Positions 1 to 10,503 are shown, counted from the stretch's first letter. The stretch is DNA of 64,000 nt from Pseudoips prasinana (GCA_951640165.1 OX621236.1:25226948-25290947), one strand, 5' to 3'. Notes: generated by a model not told the origin, from the letters alone. Numbers and translations are program-made.

Positions 1-84
1 TTGAATAAAGAATAGACAAGGTTTAAATCTGTAAATAAACTTTTTAAGGAAACTAAATAGGTTTTAAACAATAAAGCCATGTTT

Positions 85-230
85 GATTTCAAAATAACGT
101 ATCCCTAGACTTTGTTGATGTGTGTACATCATCTGTGAAAATTTAAACTGTCTAACGATCACGGTTCATGAGATACAGCTTGGTGACCCTAAAAACACGT
201 GTATTATTTTCCTATTCATCCTATAATACT
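85..230. repeat. fragment of a lepidopteran interspersed repeat
   Basis: The stretch reading 'taacgatcacggttcatgag' followed by 'atacagcttggtgacc' matches, from memory, the inner part of a repeat common in moth and butterfly genomes. Its other end, beginning 'agggttccgta', is seen at 11,210. No coding potential. Boundaries are approximate. Confidence 0.35.
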
Positions 231-374
231 TAAATTTAGACGGTGAAACCAAAATCACCCACTTTATAGTTATAGCGTGTAACAAAGTATAGAAGAGCGC
301 TAGCCGTGGGCTTTGTGGGGCCATTACCAGCGTTATTCGAGCCAGGATAGTTCTAAAGATAAATTGTTGTTGTA

Positions 375-509
375 CATTCGCCAGCAGATCAAGCTATCCC
401 AATCTGTCAAATTTATTTTATAGTTTTTCAACTTTATCACAAAAATATAAGGTTCACATTCAATTGGGGAAATTTTGCCGATTGGAGCAGCTTGATGTGC
501 TGGCGTCTG
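375..509. mobile_element. TA-flanked MITE, copy 1 of 4
   Basis: A 135-bp inverted-repeat element. The left end 'cattcgccagcagatcaagc' pairs with the right end 'gatgtgctggcgtctg', and TA flanks both sides (373-374 and 510-511), as expected of a Tc1/mariner-type target duplication. Related copies lie at 24,843, 38,562 and 43,147. No protein is encoded, so it must have been moved in trans. This copy is the most diverged at its left tip. Confidence 0.75.
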
Positions 510-516
510 TACATTC

Positions 517-1065
517 TATTGCAAGTGTAACGTGTGGTTGTGTATTTCGACTGTCCGTAGTCAGTTAACTGGCAGTTTGTTCCATGCCGCGGACACCACA
601 ATAAAATAAACACGACCCGCCCTAATGTGTGAACGTATAACAAATGAAAGTTGAATTGCTACAAAGGTACAACGCTCTCCCTAATGTGCTGTTTATAGTT
701 GGAACATACCCACCAGCTTTGCTACAACCCGAGGGTTATATTGCGTCGCATTTTTTCGTAAATTTATTTTTAATGTAATTTAGAGCTAGGAGTTTCGTAG
801 AAATTTTGGGGAAAATGTTTGTTAGACAAAATGTAATTGTATGCTGGTGTAATATCATGAAAATTATATTTGGTTTTCTGGCCCTGAAAGAGCAAGTGTC
901 GCCTCCTTAAGTACTTAGGTACCTACTTCAGGTAACTTTCTTTGTTAATTATCGGAAGATCAGCAGAAATGAATTACTAGCTGAGATTATTGCCTAAAAT
1001 TGTTATACATTTTCCGTACGTGATTTCTAACATAAAATTATTTCTTTCTTTCTTTCTACTTATCA
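517..1065. other. no recognisable feature; small microsatellite
   Basis: AT-rich sequence with no credible ORF. The only structure is a short (ttct)n run near 1,040-1,058, next to the Helitron-like unit that follows. Confidence 0.5.
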
Positions 1066-1350
1066 TCTAGACATATAATAAAATCGTAGGAAAGTCAAAA
1101 CTGTACATTGAATATATTTTTTAAAGGATACTTGAGGCGTGATCTACAATCGATATCGAAGCCAAAAATATAGTTTGTAGATTTTTAGTCTGTGTGTCTG
1201 TTTGTCTGTATGTATGTCCGGGCTAAACTCAAAAAGTACTGCATGGATTTACTTCAAATTTTGCATGAATATTACTAAGAGGTCAGGTCAACATATAGGC
1301 TACATATTATCACGCTATCACTTACGGGTAAAACCGCGGGGCACAGCTAG
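1066..1350 (+). mobile_element. Helitron-like non-autonomous element
   Basis: The unit starts TC and ends with a GC-rich hairpin (gcgg-gtaaaa-ccgc type), a short spacer 'gggcacag' and terminal CTAG. This is the 3' architecture expected of rolling-circle Helitron-like elements (5' TC, 3' hairpin plus CTRR). The hairpin stem is slightly degraded here. The body contains 'taataaaatcgtaggaaagt' and a tgtctgt-rich segment shared with units at 3,780, 45,898, 46,171 and 46,671. It encodes nothing. Confidence 0.6.
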
Positions 1351-2290
1351 TGAGAGATAAATGAATCAAATTAAACATGTGTTTTATCTAAGACTTTAAT
1401 AGTCTATGTGTAACACTATCTGAATAAATAATAGTGTATGGCAAAATTTGACGAAAGATACATTTCAGACCTAAAATGTGGCTTAATGGTAATAAGCAGT
1501 GGGATCCTAATTTTCCCGGAATCTCGGAATTTACACCCCCGGACCTTATTATCTGCAGTTGAATACGCTAGAACAACAAAGCAGCCTTTTAATAATATGG
1601 TATATATTAAGCTCACAATAACAATTATAATGCCTATGTAAATGAACGAAAAACAATAATGTTTTTCAGTGTACTTGTAATTGCCGAATATAATTCACAG
1701 TATTAACGAAATCCTTTGTTTGTCTTATCCTGTTAATTTAGACTAACAATTACTATTATACATTCAAGATGAAATTCCCGGATTCGAGAATTGAGTTTGT
1801 CGGAATTTGAAGATGGTTTACCGTTTGAAGCAAAATTTTGCTATCTAATTTACCAATTTGTTGAAAACGGGGTTGTATATAATGATATTAATTATTCGAA
1901 ATCCATTTTCAAACAATAGGAACAACTAAAGGAATCTCTGGCTAAGGATATAGTAATGCGGTTCAATTTGAGGAACTCTTGACATTTTTAGTAAGTACGT
2001 TGCCGTCCTGAGCCGTGATTAAAACCTTAAGCCTAAAATGAAGAGCAACAGTTGCACAAAACATCCCTAAAAACCGACCGACCAACCGACACCTATGTAT
2101 ATCTCCACATCATCACACATTGGTCATTTGAACCTAAACTCAAAGAAAGAGGCCTTTAGCGTGGGTTATTTAGCTTGTAGTTTTATTTTCTATGTTATGA
2201 TTTGATCCTCCGCTCGCCCCCATTGTCCGGTGAAGCAGTGAAAGTATCCTAACTGAAAACACAATGTTAAAAATATAAACCTGGAATCCC
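1351..2290. other. no recognisable feature
   Basis: Unique-looking AT-rich DNA. The ORFs here are short, overlap on both strands and resemble no family I know. Confidence 0.5.
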
Positions 2291-2343
2291 TGTTCCCCGT
2301 TAAGTATCTAGACTGGCTGGAATAGAATATAATAACAGCGTGT

Positions 2344-2600
2344 ATGGTACTGGTTCTGCTGTGTGGTGACGGCATAGAAAATCATCACCCCATCTCATCT
2401 CGTGGGGGGCGTAGAAATCGACCGAGGGAATACGGGAATACCAGAGAACGGGCAACAGTCGTTTTCGGTGAACTATGGCCGTTAAACTGCGATCGCCAAC
2501 CCGTCTGCCAAGTGTGGCGATTATGGCATATCCCCCCATTCTTTGGGGAGGCTTTAAGTTAAGTGGACGTACTTTGGCTGACATGGTGTAAATGGTACAG
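2344..2600 (+). repeat. interspersed repeat with 'ggggcgtagaaatc' core, copy 1
   Basis: Shares 'gtgtggtgacggcatagaa', the catcacccc segment, 'ggggcgtagaaatcg' and 'cgatcgccaacccgtctgcc' with copies at 15,575 (minus), 49,355 (plus) and 62,590 (minus). The short ORFs over it do not persist between copies. It may be the 3' tail of a non-LTR retrotransposon, because the text 'ggcttt...gtccag' typical of such tails appears in other copies. The class is not settled. Confidence 0.55.
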
Positions 2601-2951
2601 TTACCGCTTGGTTCCAACATAGCTGGGACGCCGGCAGTGACGTGAGCCCGACCAATAATGTCGTTTAGGCTGCTATGGCGAGGTAGCCGGCCCGCGCTCT
2701 TACTACATGGCAGGCCGTGGTGTCCGAGTCGGTTGACAAATTTCCAAAATCAATGGTATCTGTACAAAAAATACCCATTTAGCTTCAAAAAAATAGGTCC
2801 TCGCGTGCAAAATCTCGGGACTTCAGTGACGATATGATAATTTTATTCATATTAACTGTACTCTGAGTTAAAAAGTTAAAATGATGAAATTAAAATGACC
2901 TGGTTTATATATATTTTTAAAAAAATATATGTACATATAAATAGTAAGAGT

Positions 2952-2981
2952 CTTTAATTTGTATATTTATACAAATTAAAG
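2952..2981. repeat. short perfect hairpin
   Basis: 'ctttaatttgtatatttata' followed by 'caaattaaag' forms a short perfect inverted repeat in very AT-rich DNA. No associated gene or terminator role is apparent. Confidence 0.4.
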
Positions 2982-3197
2982 GAAACCCAATAAAATATTG
3001 TAAACAATTTCAATCACGTTACTTTAAAAATTATAAATTCTTTATTATCAACTAAACAATTATCTTCTCTTGGACTAGGTCTGAGCCTGTACTCTATCTT
3101 TGACCGTATTTAATGAGATAAATGTTTTGTTTGTACCGCGCTTAATAAATGACTTTTGCAACTTTACGTATGATTTTCGTAATTCGTCATTATTGTA

Positions 3198-3232
3198 ATT
3201 CAAAGCGAAATATGAAATATTTCGCTTTGAAT
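3198..3232. repeat. short perfect hairpin
   Basis: The arms 'attcaaagcgaaatat' and 'atatttcgctttgaat' flank a few bases. This is a near-perfect palindrome with no gene nearby. Confidence 0.45.
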
Positions 3233-3663
3233 TGAAATAATAATCATTTAATGAGATGTCCTCATTCATTAGCAGTTTTTGAATAAGCCCAATTAATATT
3301 AATAAGCCGCATTCTTTTCACATTTCGTAGTAACGCTAGCAAGTATCACAGGGGTATTATTATATAGGCATTTATGTTCAAGAGGGGATGAGGTGGATGT
3401 ACGTGAGAAGGATAATATTGTCATTTCGGATTACCGTCGTTCAGATACTTGGCTTGAGGGCCGCAGCGTGAGCGGAGCATTCTGCAATAAAAAGACTTTA
3501 ATATTGCCATTTTGCAGGCAATTTAAACTCCAATTTTGTGATGGCACCTTAGCTGGTGCCGCTTTTACATTTTATTGTTAAAGTCTTTAAACAGTATTTA
3601 GTATAAAATTAGCTAGATTATAACGAAATTGGCTTTGTATACTAATATTTTTTTTTATATTTA

Positions 3664-3779
3664 ACGGGCCTGTAGGTCTAGTGGTTAGGGACCCTGACTG
3701 TTAAACCAGAGGTACAACCATTCTAGGTTCCCTCCCCACCCATGAAAAATCTTTATTTGATGAGCACGATTATTTGTTA
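3664..3779 (+). mobile_element. tRNA-headed SINE (family 2), diverged 5' part
   Basis: The head 'gggcctgtaggtctagtggt' resembles a tRNA A-box region. It is followed by a degraded B-box-like part and 'gatgagcacgattatttgtt', also seen in the copy at 41,997. It stops at the Helitron-like unit at 3,780. Better copies are at 56,226 and 63,188. Confidence 0.5.
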
Positions 3780-4080
3780 CTAGCTGTGCCCCGCGGTTTT
3801 ACCCGCGTTAAACTATATAAATCATCACAGCTCCTCCCCCGTAGGTGATAGCGTGATAATATGTAGCCTATATGTTGACCCGACATCTTAGTAACATTCA
3901 TGCAAAATTTTAAGTAAAACCATTCAGTACTTTTTGAGTTTAGCTAGGACATACAGACAAACAGACAAACATTCTAAAAACTATATTTTCGGCTTCGATA
4001 TCCTTTGCAGATCACGCCCCAAGTATCCTTTAAAAAAAATATTTAATGTACCTACTTTCCTACGATTTTATTATATGTAT
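3780..4080 (-). mobile_element. Helitron-like non-autonomous element
   Basis: Reverse-orientation copy of the 1,066 unit. CTAG at 3,780-3,783 is followed inward by 'ctgtgccccgcggttttacc' and 'cgcg', that is, the hairpin and spacer of a Helitron-like 3' end read on the minus strand. The other end is the 'acgattttattatatgtat' block, which occurs again at 4,164-4,182 beyond a short insertion. Confidence 0.6.
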
Positions 4081-4182
4081 TGATTCAATATAGCTTAATT
4101 ATTTTAATTCGGTGTACAATGCCAAATCGAATCGCAAATAGTCGAATATCAATTGACTTTCTGACGATTTTATTATATGTAT
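4081..4182. repeat. short insertion bracketed by a 19-bp direct repeat
   Basis: The 19-mer 'acgattttattatatgtat' is present at 4,062-4,080 and again at 4,164-4,182. The 83 bp between contain 'attcggtgtacaatgccaaa' and 'tcgcaaatagtcga'. A reverse-complement relative sits at about 10,980-11,060. The 19-mer is also the normal end of the Helitron-like family, so this may be two joined 5' ends rather than a target duplication. Confidence 0.45.
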
Positions 4183-4183
4183 A

Positions 4184-4320
4184 GATGTGTCTGGGTGTAA
4201 TTTGCCTTCAATATGTATGTGTATTATCAGTTGTCTGGTTGCCATAGAACAGACTCTGCCTAGCTTGGAATCAGATGTCAGTATGTTAGTTGCCCCAAGA
4301 TATTTTTTTATTATTTATGT
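4184..4320 (+). mobile_element. SINE family 2, 3' part
   Basis: Contains 'gtctgggtgtaatttg', 'ggttgccatagaacag' and 'agcttggaatcagatg', ending in 'aagatattttttta'. It is the 3' half of the family at 56,226 and 63,188, without its tRNA-like head. Confidence 0.5.
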
Positions 4321-4992
4321 AAAAGCTGATACCTATAAGGGACAGCTAAACTCAAACTGATAACAATCAGTCAGTATATACGCTTTCCTTACGAATCACA
4401 ATCCATAAACGGTAGTATGATTTTTAAATGCAATATATGTTCTCAATACCTATAACAGCTCACTTAGGACCCTTAAATTGATCCTCGGTGCTATTGCAGC
4501 TGGCTTCTCTAGTTGCAATTCTCTCGTTATATGAGGCTATAGCCTCTTTACATCATTCTGTCTCCCGCTTTGCTCTGGAGGGAAGTGGAACAATTCATTT
4601 TCTAACTCCTCCTTTTATTTCTTTCTGATTAAATTCGTTGCGGGATCCAAGACAGTTAAAGCGATTCCCCGGGACATGCCTGAGCCTCACCGCTCAGTGT
4701 CATTTCATTGTGTGCCACTGTTGATCATGGCTTACAGGAGTTGCAGTGGTGGGTAAGAGGGAGGGACTAGTCCCAATTATAAAAAAAAAAATATATCTAT
4801 CATTCCTGAAAATTTTCGTTCACAAACTTAATTTGACCCATTGTGATTTTGACCGAATTTCGGCAGCCGCAATCTTAACGAACATTAGCCAACATAGTGC
4901 AAGTGCTGATGTATTATTTCCAATTTTTTTTTTGTATTTTCAGGACTTTCTTTTTATTATCCAATTAATTTCATTCTCTGAATCAACTTTAA
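4321..4992. other. no recognisable feature
   Basis: Mixed-composition DNA. An open frame at 4,746-5,096 on the plus strand runs into the repeat that starts near 4,993 and has no recognisable domain, so I treat it as chance. Confidence 0.4.
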
Positions 4993-5300
4993 CAGAGGTA
5001 GGGCATAGCGTTCATTCGCTCAAAGAGCAGCCCGACTGGGGAAGTACCTCCACCTTACAGAAGACATTCCTTAATAATAACATTAATAAATTTTAATGTT
5101 GTGTTTCCGAGTGTGAGTAAGGTCGCCAGAGCTCATTGGGGTGGGGGAAGGGTCAGCAACACTTGTTTGCTGACTCTAAAAGGCCGGCAACGCACCCGCG
5201 ACTCCTCTGGTGTCGCGAGTGTCCATGGGCGGCGGTGATCACTTACCATCAGGTGACCCACTTGCACGTTTGACACCCTCGGATATAAAAAAAAAAAAAA
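4993..5300 (+). repeat. 3' end of an A-tailed retroposon, copy 1 of 3
   Basis: The block 'gagcagcccgactggggaag' through 'caacacttgtttgctgactc', 'ggccggcaacgcacccgcga' and 'catcaggtgacccacttgc' ends in an A-run. Copies at 39,815 and 59,845 share the same A-tailed 3' end. A constant 3' end plus an A tail indicates a retroposed LINE or SINE tail. No coding frame is conserved. Confidence 0.6.
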
Positions 5301-5870
5301 AGAAAACATCATTAAGTTTAAATGATGTATACAGTCATAATTGAACTACGGATTTACAAGATATGTGTTAAAGTGACACTGTATTATTATTAATCTGATT
5401 TTTTCTTCTGTATCTCTTGAATAAACAAATGTACTATAAAAATTATACCCTAAGTCTTATAAATAGTCATCAATCAAATTTTTCCTTCAAAGGATCAGAC
5501 AATCTTCACTTTCCAGACTGCTAGAAGTTTATTCTTATATTCACTTTATTAGCAAAAGTGAAATAGTCTGTGCACTGTTCACGATGTACTAAAATGTTAT
5601 TACAGCATTTGTTTCTCTGTGATGTCGTTTCCGTGTGTAGTGAACGGAGTAACAAGTTTAGAGTTACCTAGTACATTGTTGGTTCCAATAGTTATAAAGT
5701 TGGTGGTGAACAAAATGGTTTTCTCAGAAATTCAATAAATGTACCGTACTATTCAAACAATCAATATTGATTGCTTATGTTTCGGCGGTTATCTAAGGGC
5801 ATGTGTCGTAGTTCAATAGTAACGTGGCTTTCGCGTACTTACTTACCTTATAACCCTTTTATAATCAGTA
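5301..5870. other. no recognisable feature
   Basis: AT-rich sequence without a credible ORF or repeat that I can place. Confidence 0.45.
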
Positions 5871-5883
5871 GATAGTTGTCCGT

Positions 5884-6090
5884 ATGGGGCCAAATTTTTA
5901 TGATATAATTCCTAAATGTTATAAAGACTTAAGTAATAAACCGTTTAAAAAGCAATTTAAAAATGTATTGACTGAAAAATGTTACTATTCCAAAAATATG
6001 TTTAAAATGAAAAATTATTATAACTTTATATATATGGCCTTTGTGTCTGTTACAGACGATTTACGGCGCAAAGGCCATAATATATTATAA
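5884..6090 (+). pseudogene. LINE C-terminal ORF fragment
   Basis: The first part of this frame contains 'DIIPKCYKDL', 'KPFKKQFKNVL' and 'KCYYSKNMF'. This is the pattern at the extreme C-terminus of CR1/Jockey-like LINE polymerases (compare the fragments at 8,192 and 9,850, which have 'LPNDIREL...FKRIIKAKL...YYKISDYL'). Upstream RT domains are absent, so the copy is 5'-truncated. Downstream the frame runs into the tandem duplication and its palindrome, so the last 20 or so residues are not LINE protein. The 3' tail of a retroposon, with an AATAAA-like signal, lies near 6,655-6,715. Confidence 0.5.
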
Positions 6091-6109
6091 GTTTATAGTA
6101 GTATATATA

Positions 6110-6215
6110 GCCTGTCTTGCGCTACTCGCTTATTACGTTTATCTAGGCGTAATTATAGGGATATCCCTATATTTACGCCTAGATAAACATAATAAGCGAG
6201 TAGCGCAAGACCGGC
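6110..6215. repeat. 106-bp near-perfect palindrome, copy 1
   Basis: Centred on 'gggatatccc' at 6,158-6,167. The arms read outward through ttacgcctagataaac and taataagcgagtagcgcaag, with only a few mismatches over 53 bp per arm. There is effectively no loop, so it could extrude as a cruciform. It was probably made by an inverted duplication of a LINE 3' segment. Confidence 0.85.
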
Positions 6216-6383
6216 TATTGTGGAGATCTTTATGGAGGAGGCCTTTTGAAAAATGTAACTATTCCAAAAATATGTTTAAAATGAAAAATTATTATAACTT
6301 TATATATATGGCCTTTGCGTCTGTTACAGACGATTTACGGCGCAAAGGCCATAATATATTATAAGTTTATAGTAGTATATATA

Positions 6384-6489
6384 GCCTGTCTTGCGCTACT
6401 CGCTTATTACGTTTATCTAGGCGTAATTATAGGGATATCCCTATATTTACGCCTAGATAAACATAATAAGCGAGTAGCGCAAGACCGGC
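6384..6489. repeat. 106-bp near-perfect palindrome, copy 2
   Basis: Exactly 274 bp downstream of copy 1 and the same in sequence and symmetry. It was carried by the tandem duplication. Confidence 0.85.
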
Positions 6490-6529
6490 AATTGTGGAGA
6501 TCTTTGTTGGAGGAGGCCCTTGTCCAGCA

Positions 6530-6715
6530 TTGCCTGGTATTTCCCAGCATTTTATACTTTCAATTCCTATCCATCCAAAGGTTGTCTGGAAGAAATCGCT
6601 TAATTTAATAAGACCGCCAATTGTACATTATAATCAATGTTTCATTGTAAAATGTGCATTTTTGTGTACAATAAAGTGTATTTTATTTATTTATTATTAT
6701 TATTATAATAGCTAT
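6530..6715 (+). repeat. LINE 3' end with polyadenylation-like tail
   Basis: 'gaggaggcccttgtccagca' followed by a short 3' UTR, 'caataaagtgtattt' and a (tta)n tail. This is the usual 3' end of a lepidopteran non-LTR element. A similar 'gtgcaataaagtgtac' tail with a (tatc)n run is seen at about 7,690-7,728. Confidence 0.5.
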
Positions 6716-6744
6716 ATAATAGAATTATTCACCATTATTCACAC

Positions 6745-6800
6745 ACGGAGATGTGATCCCAAACTAAGCAGAACTTGTACTATGGAATCCAAATGACTGA
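6745..6800 (-). mobile_element. SINE family 2, 3' fragment
   Basis: Reverse complement of the family's 3' core: 'gatcccaaactaagcagaac' and 'ttgtactatggaatcc'. About 55 bp remain. Confidence 0.4.
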
Positions 6801-6949
6801 TATACTACATTTACTTTTTTCCTTTTATATATACATACTTTTATAGATAATTACACCCAACTAACAATTACGGGGGTCCTATATTTGCATTTGGATATAT
6901 TTGCGTTAAATAAAAACCACTCCACCGCCATTTGCCTACGTAATTAAGA

Positions 6950-7043
6950 CGCTGCCAGAAAAAATAGTTCACAGGCTCGGGAATCGAACCCGGGACACCA
7001 AGCGGCAAGGCAACTGTCTTAGCCGCTGCGCCATACGTGCAGT
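6950..7043 (-). mobile_element. tRNA-headed SINE (family 3), head region
   Basis: On the minus strand it begins 'ctgcacgtatggcgcagcgg' and continues 'ctaagacag', then a B-box-like 'gggttcgattcccga'. It is the same head as at 10,701, 34,494, 40,188, 59,268 and 59,700. It does not fold as a full tRNA by inspection, and the family repeats many times, so this is a SINE and not a tRNA gene. Confidence 0.6.
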
Positions 7044-7660
7044 TTAATTTCAAACTATTGCTCAATGTGGTTTTTCTTCTTTAGGTATCATTAAAGGCTC
7101 TATTTCATTTAATTATCCCGTTTTATAATCTGTCTTAATTTAAAATCTTCTCGTTAGCTTAAACGGGCGGTATTGGCCTGAAGACATGTAATTGGGTCTG
7201 ATCCATCGTTTTGACAATACATACAAGAACTAACAAGTAAATGATTATACAATATACACTATAATGAGAATTTACATTATATACTAAAATTAGTATACTT
7301 TAATGATATTTGTTTTAATGATCGAAGTCCTTTAGTTGTTGCCCGCCACTTTAACTATTGGTGCACCTTTTCTTCAAATAATGAAGTTTGGTGGCTTTGG
7401 CAGTTAATATTATTTCTCTGCATACTATCGACGTGAGGTCCAGTTCTCAACCCATTTAACAAAGCTATAGTAAACTTGGCTACATAAGTGCATAAGTGTC
7501 TAGAGACTATGATCATCAAGTCTGTCTGATTTCATAAACGTACCTACTATGTATTTATCTAGACTTAATCTTAGCCTTAACTCTAGGCCACGTAAGAGCT
7601 TGATTTGTTAAACATTCCTACCCGTGCCTAAGCACAGATTGACGTGATAATCGGAATGAA
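7044..7660. other. no recognisable feature
   Basis: AT-rich DNA with no credible ORF or repeat that I can assign. Confidence 0.45.
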
Positions 7661-7730
7661 ATTATCTAACTTAAGATATTGTGTATTGTGTTTTCTGGTG
7701 CAATAAAGTGTACTCTATCTATCTATCTAA
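7661..7730 (+). repeat. LINE-like 3' tail with (tatc)n
   Basis: 'tgtgttttctggtgcaataa' then 'agtgtactctatctatctat'. An AATAAA-type signal followed by a microsatellite tail marks a 5'-truncated non-LTR insertion. Confidence 0.4.
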
Positions 7731-8017
7731 TATATTTGTCAACAAACAAGAGTTGTTTTATATGTTACAAACTATCTTGCTTGGGACATAGATGAAATCA
7801 CTCACACGTTTCAGACTGTTCCCCTTCCCCGATCAGCTCTGGAGACCTGTGTAAACACTTCCCTAGTTATGGTCATAGAGGGTAAGGATACTATATTCTG
7901 CCTCATTGTTTGGTATTACTGAAGAAAAGAAATTTAGAATAAATTTAAATGTTGCTTACCCAACCGAAAATCTCATTAAAATATTTTTCTAATTTTAATC
8001 TAAAGGTAACAATTAAT

Positions 8018-8820
8018 TCAAAGTCAAAGTCAAAGTAACTTTATTCCGTAAAAAATTTACATTTATGTGGAATCGTCATATTTTTTTTACCCTACCGTGC
8101 AGTGCATGACGTGGCAGCTACTGAGAAACACTGCCAGAAAACTCAGTAGGAATCCTTTTTTAAAATAAAATATACTTAAGATTAATTACAATCATGTGTG
8201 TTGACTCAGAACAACTCCATCCCAAGCACTTTTATCACTTAAATAATCAGAAATTTTGTAATATGCCCTGCTACACAATTTGGCTTTAATAATTCTTTTA
8301 AACTTATTCGTAGACAATTCTCTAATATCATTGGGAAGTTTGTTATAGAATCTTATACATTGCCCCATAAAAGAGTTACTTATTTTGTGGAGACGGGTAG
8401 TATGCAGTATGAGATTATTCTTATATCTAGTATTTACATTATGTGTATCGCTCCTTTTACAGAAGGAATCGATATTTTATGCACATATAGTAAGTTTTCA
8501 TATATATACTGAGATGGTACAGTTAGAATGTTGACCTCTTTGAATTTTTCTCTTAGAGACACTCTCGGGCCAAGATTATAGATAGCTCTTACAGCTCTTT
8601 TTTGCAATATAAATATGGTGTCAATGTCAGCAGAGCTACCCCAGAAAAGAATTCCATAGGACATTACACTATGAAAATAACTGAAATAAACCATTCTAGC
8701 TGTGTCAACATCAGTCAGCCGTCTAATAGTTTTTACTGCATATGCTGCAGAACTTAATTTGCCGGACAGTTTTTCTATTTGTACGAGTATCAGCTTAAAT
8801 AGGATATTTATATATAATTC
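8018..8820 (-). pseudogene. 5'-truncated CR1/Jockey-like LINE, C-terminal half of RT protein
   Basis: Read on the minus strand from about 8,800 to the stop at 8,192-8,194, the protein has 'KLSSAAYAVKTIRRLTDVD', 'YFSYFHSVMSYGILFWGSS', 'ILQKRAVRAIYNL' and, after a frameshift near 8,450, 'FYNKLPNDIREL' and 'AYYKISDYLSDKSAWDG'. This is the post-catalytic thumb and tail of a CR1/Jockey-group reverse transcriptase; the catalytic motifs are missing. The 3' end at about 8,018-8,035 carries (caaagt)n repeats, a common tail of this group. It is non-functional. Confidence 0.75.
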
Positions 8821-9663
8821 CGAACGGTTTTGTTAAATTAAGAATACTTCACAAACACTTGTAGGATTTCTTGTTTGTTTCATTTTTCTCATTAAGCCCA
8901 TCTGAAACGTCCTTTATAAAAGTTTGCTTCTCAAACCTAATCCCTAACTCCATCCCTGTTGATCGTTCTTGGTAGTAACAGCCTTGTTTAAAAGATGACG
9001 TCTTATCTTTAAATATATAGGTACTTACCTCAAGTTCCAAAACAAGATAACATTCCACCTTTGTTGCAGGATTCAAAACAAACTAGATAAACAGCGGTTG
9101 AAATACCTCTCAACTTTTCGAACCACGATTATATAACTCCACCTCTGATCTGAATTTCCTTTATTTTCACACAATAATAATTTACTTTATGTGTTTGTGG
9201 CGGGTAGACATAAAATTTTAAACTTCGACTACTTGTTTGTTTGTACAAATTGCCACTCCAGGCTTAAAGTAAATTCGTTCAGACAACTCTCTGGATGAAT
9301 ACATATTTATTTACCTAGTCGTGTTATAAGGTCTGTGCCTTACAACATATAAGAAAAATGAGAAAATTCAAAAGTGAAATTTACAAGAAGTATTATAATA
9401 ATTATACTAAACTATATATAGTATATGATTTTTATATCTTATATATAGATTATCTTTTTGAGATTAGATATCTTAGGTTTAAAACACAATTGTGAATTCT
9501 ATCGCCGTCAGAATATTACCTCTTGAATTTTGTTTGTATGTAAAATGTTCGATCAGTACCTGATAGATACATACTAAAAAATCGCTTTTACTGAACAAAA
9601 CACCGATTTCCACACCAATTAAGCAGTATAATGTAATTTCAGCAATGACAATTTAAATTCATT
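8821..9663. other. no recognisable feature
   Basis: AT-rich DNA. The minus-strand ORF at 8,849-9,076 has no recognisable motif. Confidence 0.45.
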
Positions 9664-10130
9664 CCAAATCAAATCAAATCAAATCAATCGTTTATTTGCA
9701 AGAACATGGTACAAAATAGATGTTACATAATTTAATATATTCACATATTCTGCCACATAATTATGGCGTGCAAATTTTATTGTTCTTAATTATATTATTA
9801 TTACATTATACAATTTAACAATTAACAAATTATTATCAGTCTTATTAACTTATTTATTATTTATAGTATATGTAATTTTATCATTTAGGTATTCTTTTAC
9901 CCCGTAATATCCCTTCTCTATTAGCAACTCAAGTAACCGTTTTTTAAACAATGTATTTGGTAAGTCAATTAAATTTTGCGGTAGGTGATTGAATATTAGA
10001 ATACACATGCAATATACATTTCGTCTATATAATTCTAATTTTATGTTTGGCAATCGTAATCTATTTTTGTGCCTGGAGCGACTATTTTCATATTCACAAA
10101 ATTTTTCAAAAAGTTTGGGATACTTTTTAA
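9664..10130 (-). pseudogene. LINE 3' end with C-terminal ORF
   Basis: The minus-strand ORF at 10,053-9,850 contains 'MPNIKLELYRRNVYCMCILI', 'NHLPQNLIDLPNTLFKKRLL' and 'EKGYYGVKEYLNDK'. This is the C-terminal tail of a Jockey/CR1-like LINE polymerase. The 3' end carries (tttga)n-type repeats at 9,668-9,690 on the opposite strand, the usual tail. Only the last part of the element is present. Confidence 0.65.
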
Positions 10131-10252
10131 CTTTCCCTATTCTTGATGGCAGCTACTTCCAATGGAACAATATTCAAATTCAAAATCAGCATAGTTTATA
10201 CACGTATTGTCTTTTTAATCATAATTATTCGTGTGACATAGTGGTAATACAT

Positions 10253-10503
10253 GACGGTCACCGTAGCCTAGTTGGTAGAGCTCTTGCCTACGAAGCTGGT
10301 GGTCCTGGGTTCGAATCCCGGTAAGTGCAAATATTTGTGTGATGAGCACGAATATTTGTTCCAGAGTCATGGATGTTTTCTATGTATTTAAGTATTTACC
10401 TATCTATATAAGTATGCATATCGTCGCCTGGTACCCATAGTACAAGCTTTGCTTAGTTTGGGGCTAGGATGATCTGTGTGACATTGTCCCTAAATATTAT
10501 TAT
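10253..10503 (+). mobile_element. tRNA-headed SINE (family 1), full length
   Basis: The head 'ggtcaccgtagcctagttgg' contains an A-box-like segment and 'gggttcgaatcccggt' is a clear B box, both typical of a tRNA-derived pol III promoter. The body continues 'gatgagcacgaatatttgtt', 'tcgtcgcctggtacccatag' and 'ggggctaggatgatctgtgt', and ends in (att)n. Six more copies are in this window (17,675; 19,567; 40,915; 49,583; 57,299; 57,870). Confidence 0.85.

Larger units (their letters stand above)
5972..6521. repeat. 274-bp tandem duplication (two units)
   Basis: Unit 1 (about 5,972-6,245) and unit 2 (about 6,246-6,521) are almost identical. They differ at, for example, 'tgttactattcc' versus 'tgtaactattcc' and 'ctttgtgtctg' versus 'ctttgcgtctg'. 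Each unit carries a small hairpin (ggcctttg-cg arms, 6,035-6,075 and 6,309-6,349) and a 106-bp palindrome. The right edge reads as protein like 'RVAQDRLLWRSL', which resembles the C-terminus of another LINE polymerase. The high identity implies recent duplication. Confidence 0.8.

Noticed and set aside
1066..1350. CRISPR-like or tandem regulatory array from repeated tctg words
   Set aside because: The (tctg)n segment is part of the body of a dispersed Helitron-like repeat. There are no regularly spaced direct repeats with unique spacers anywhere in the window.
6041..6608. Two overlapping ORFs of about 100 codons with similar protein
   Set aside because: They arise from the 274-bp tandem duplication and run through the palindrome; only short stretches resemble LINE C-termini.
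10253..10330. tRNA gene suggested by clear A and B boxes
   Set aside because: The same head occurs seven times with a common non-tRNA body and A/T-rich tail, so it is a SINE promoter. The same reasoning applies to the family 2, 3 and 4 heads.
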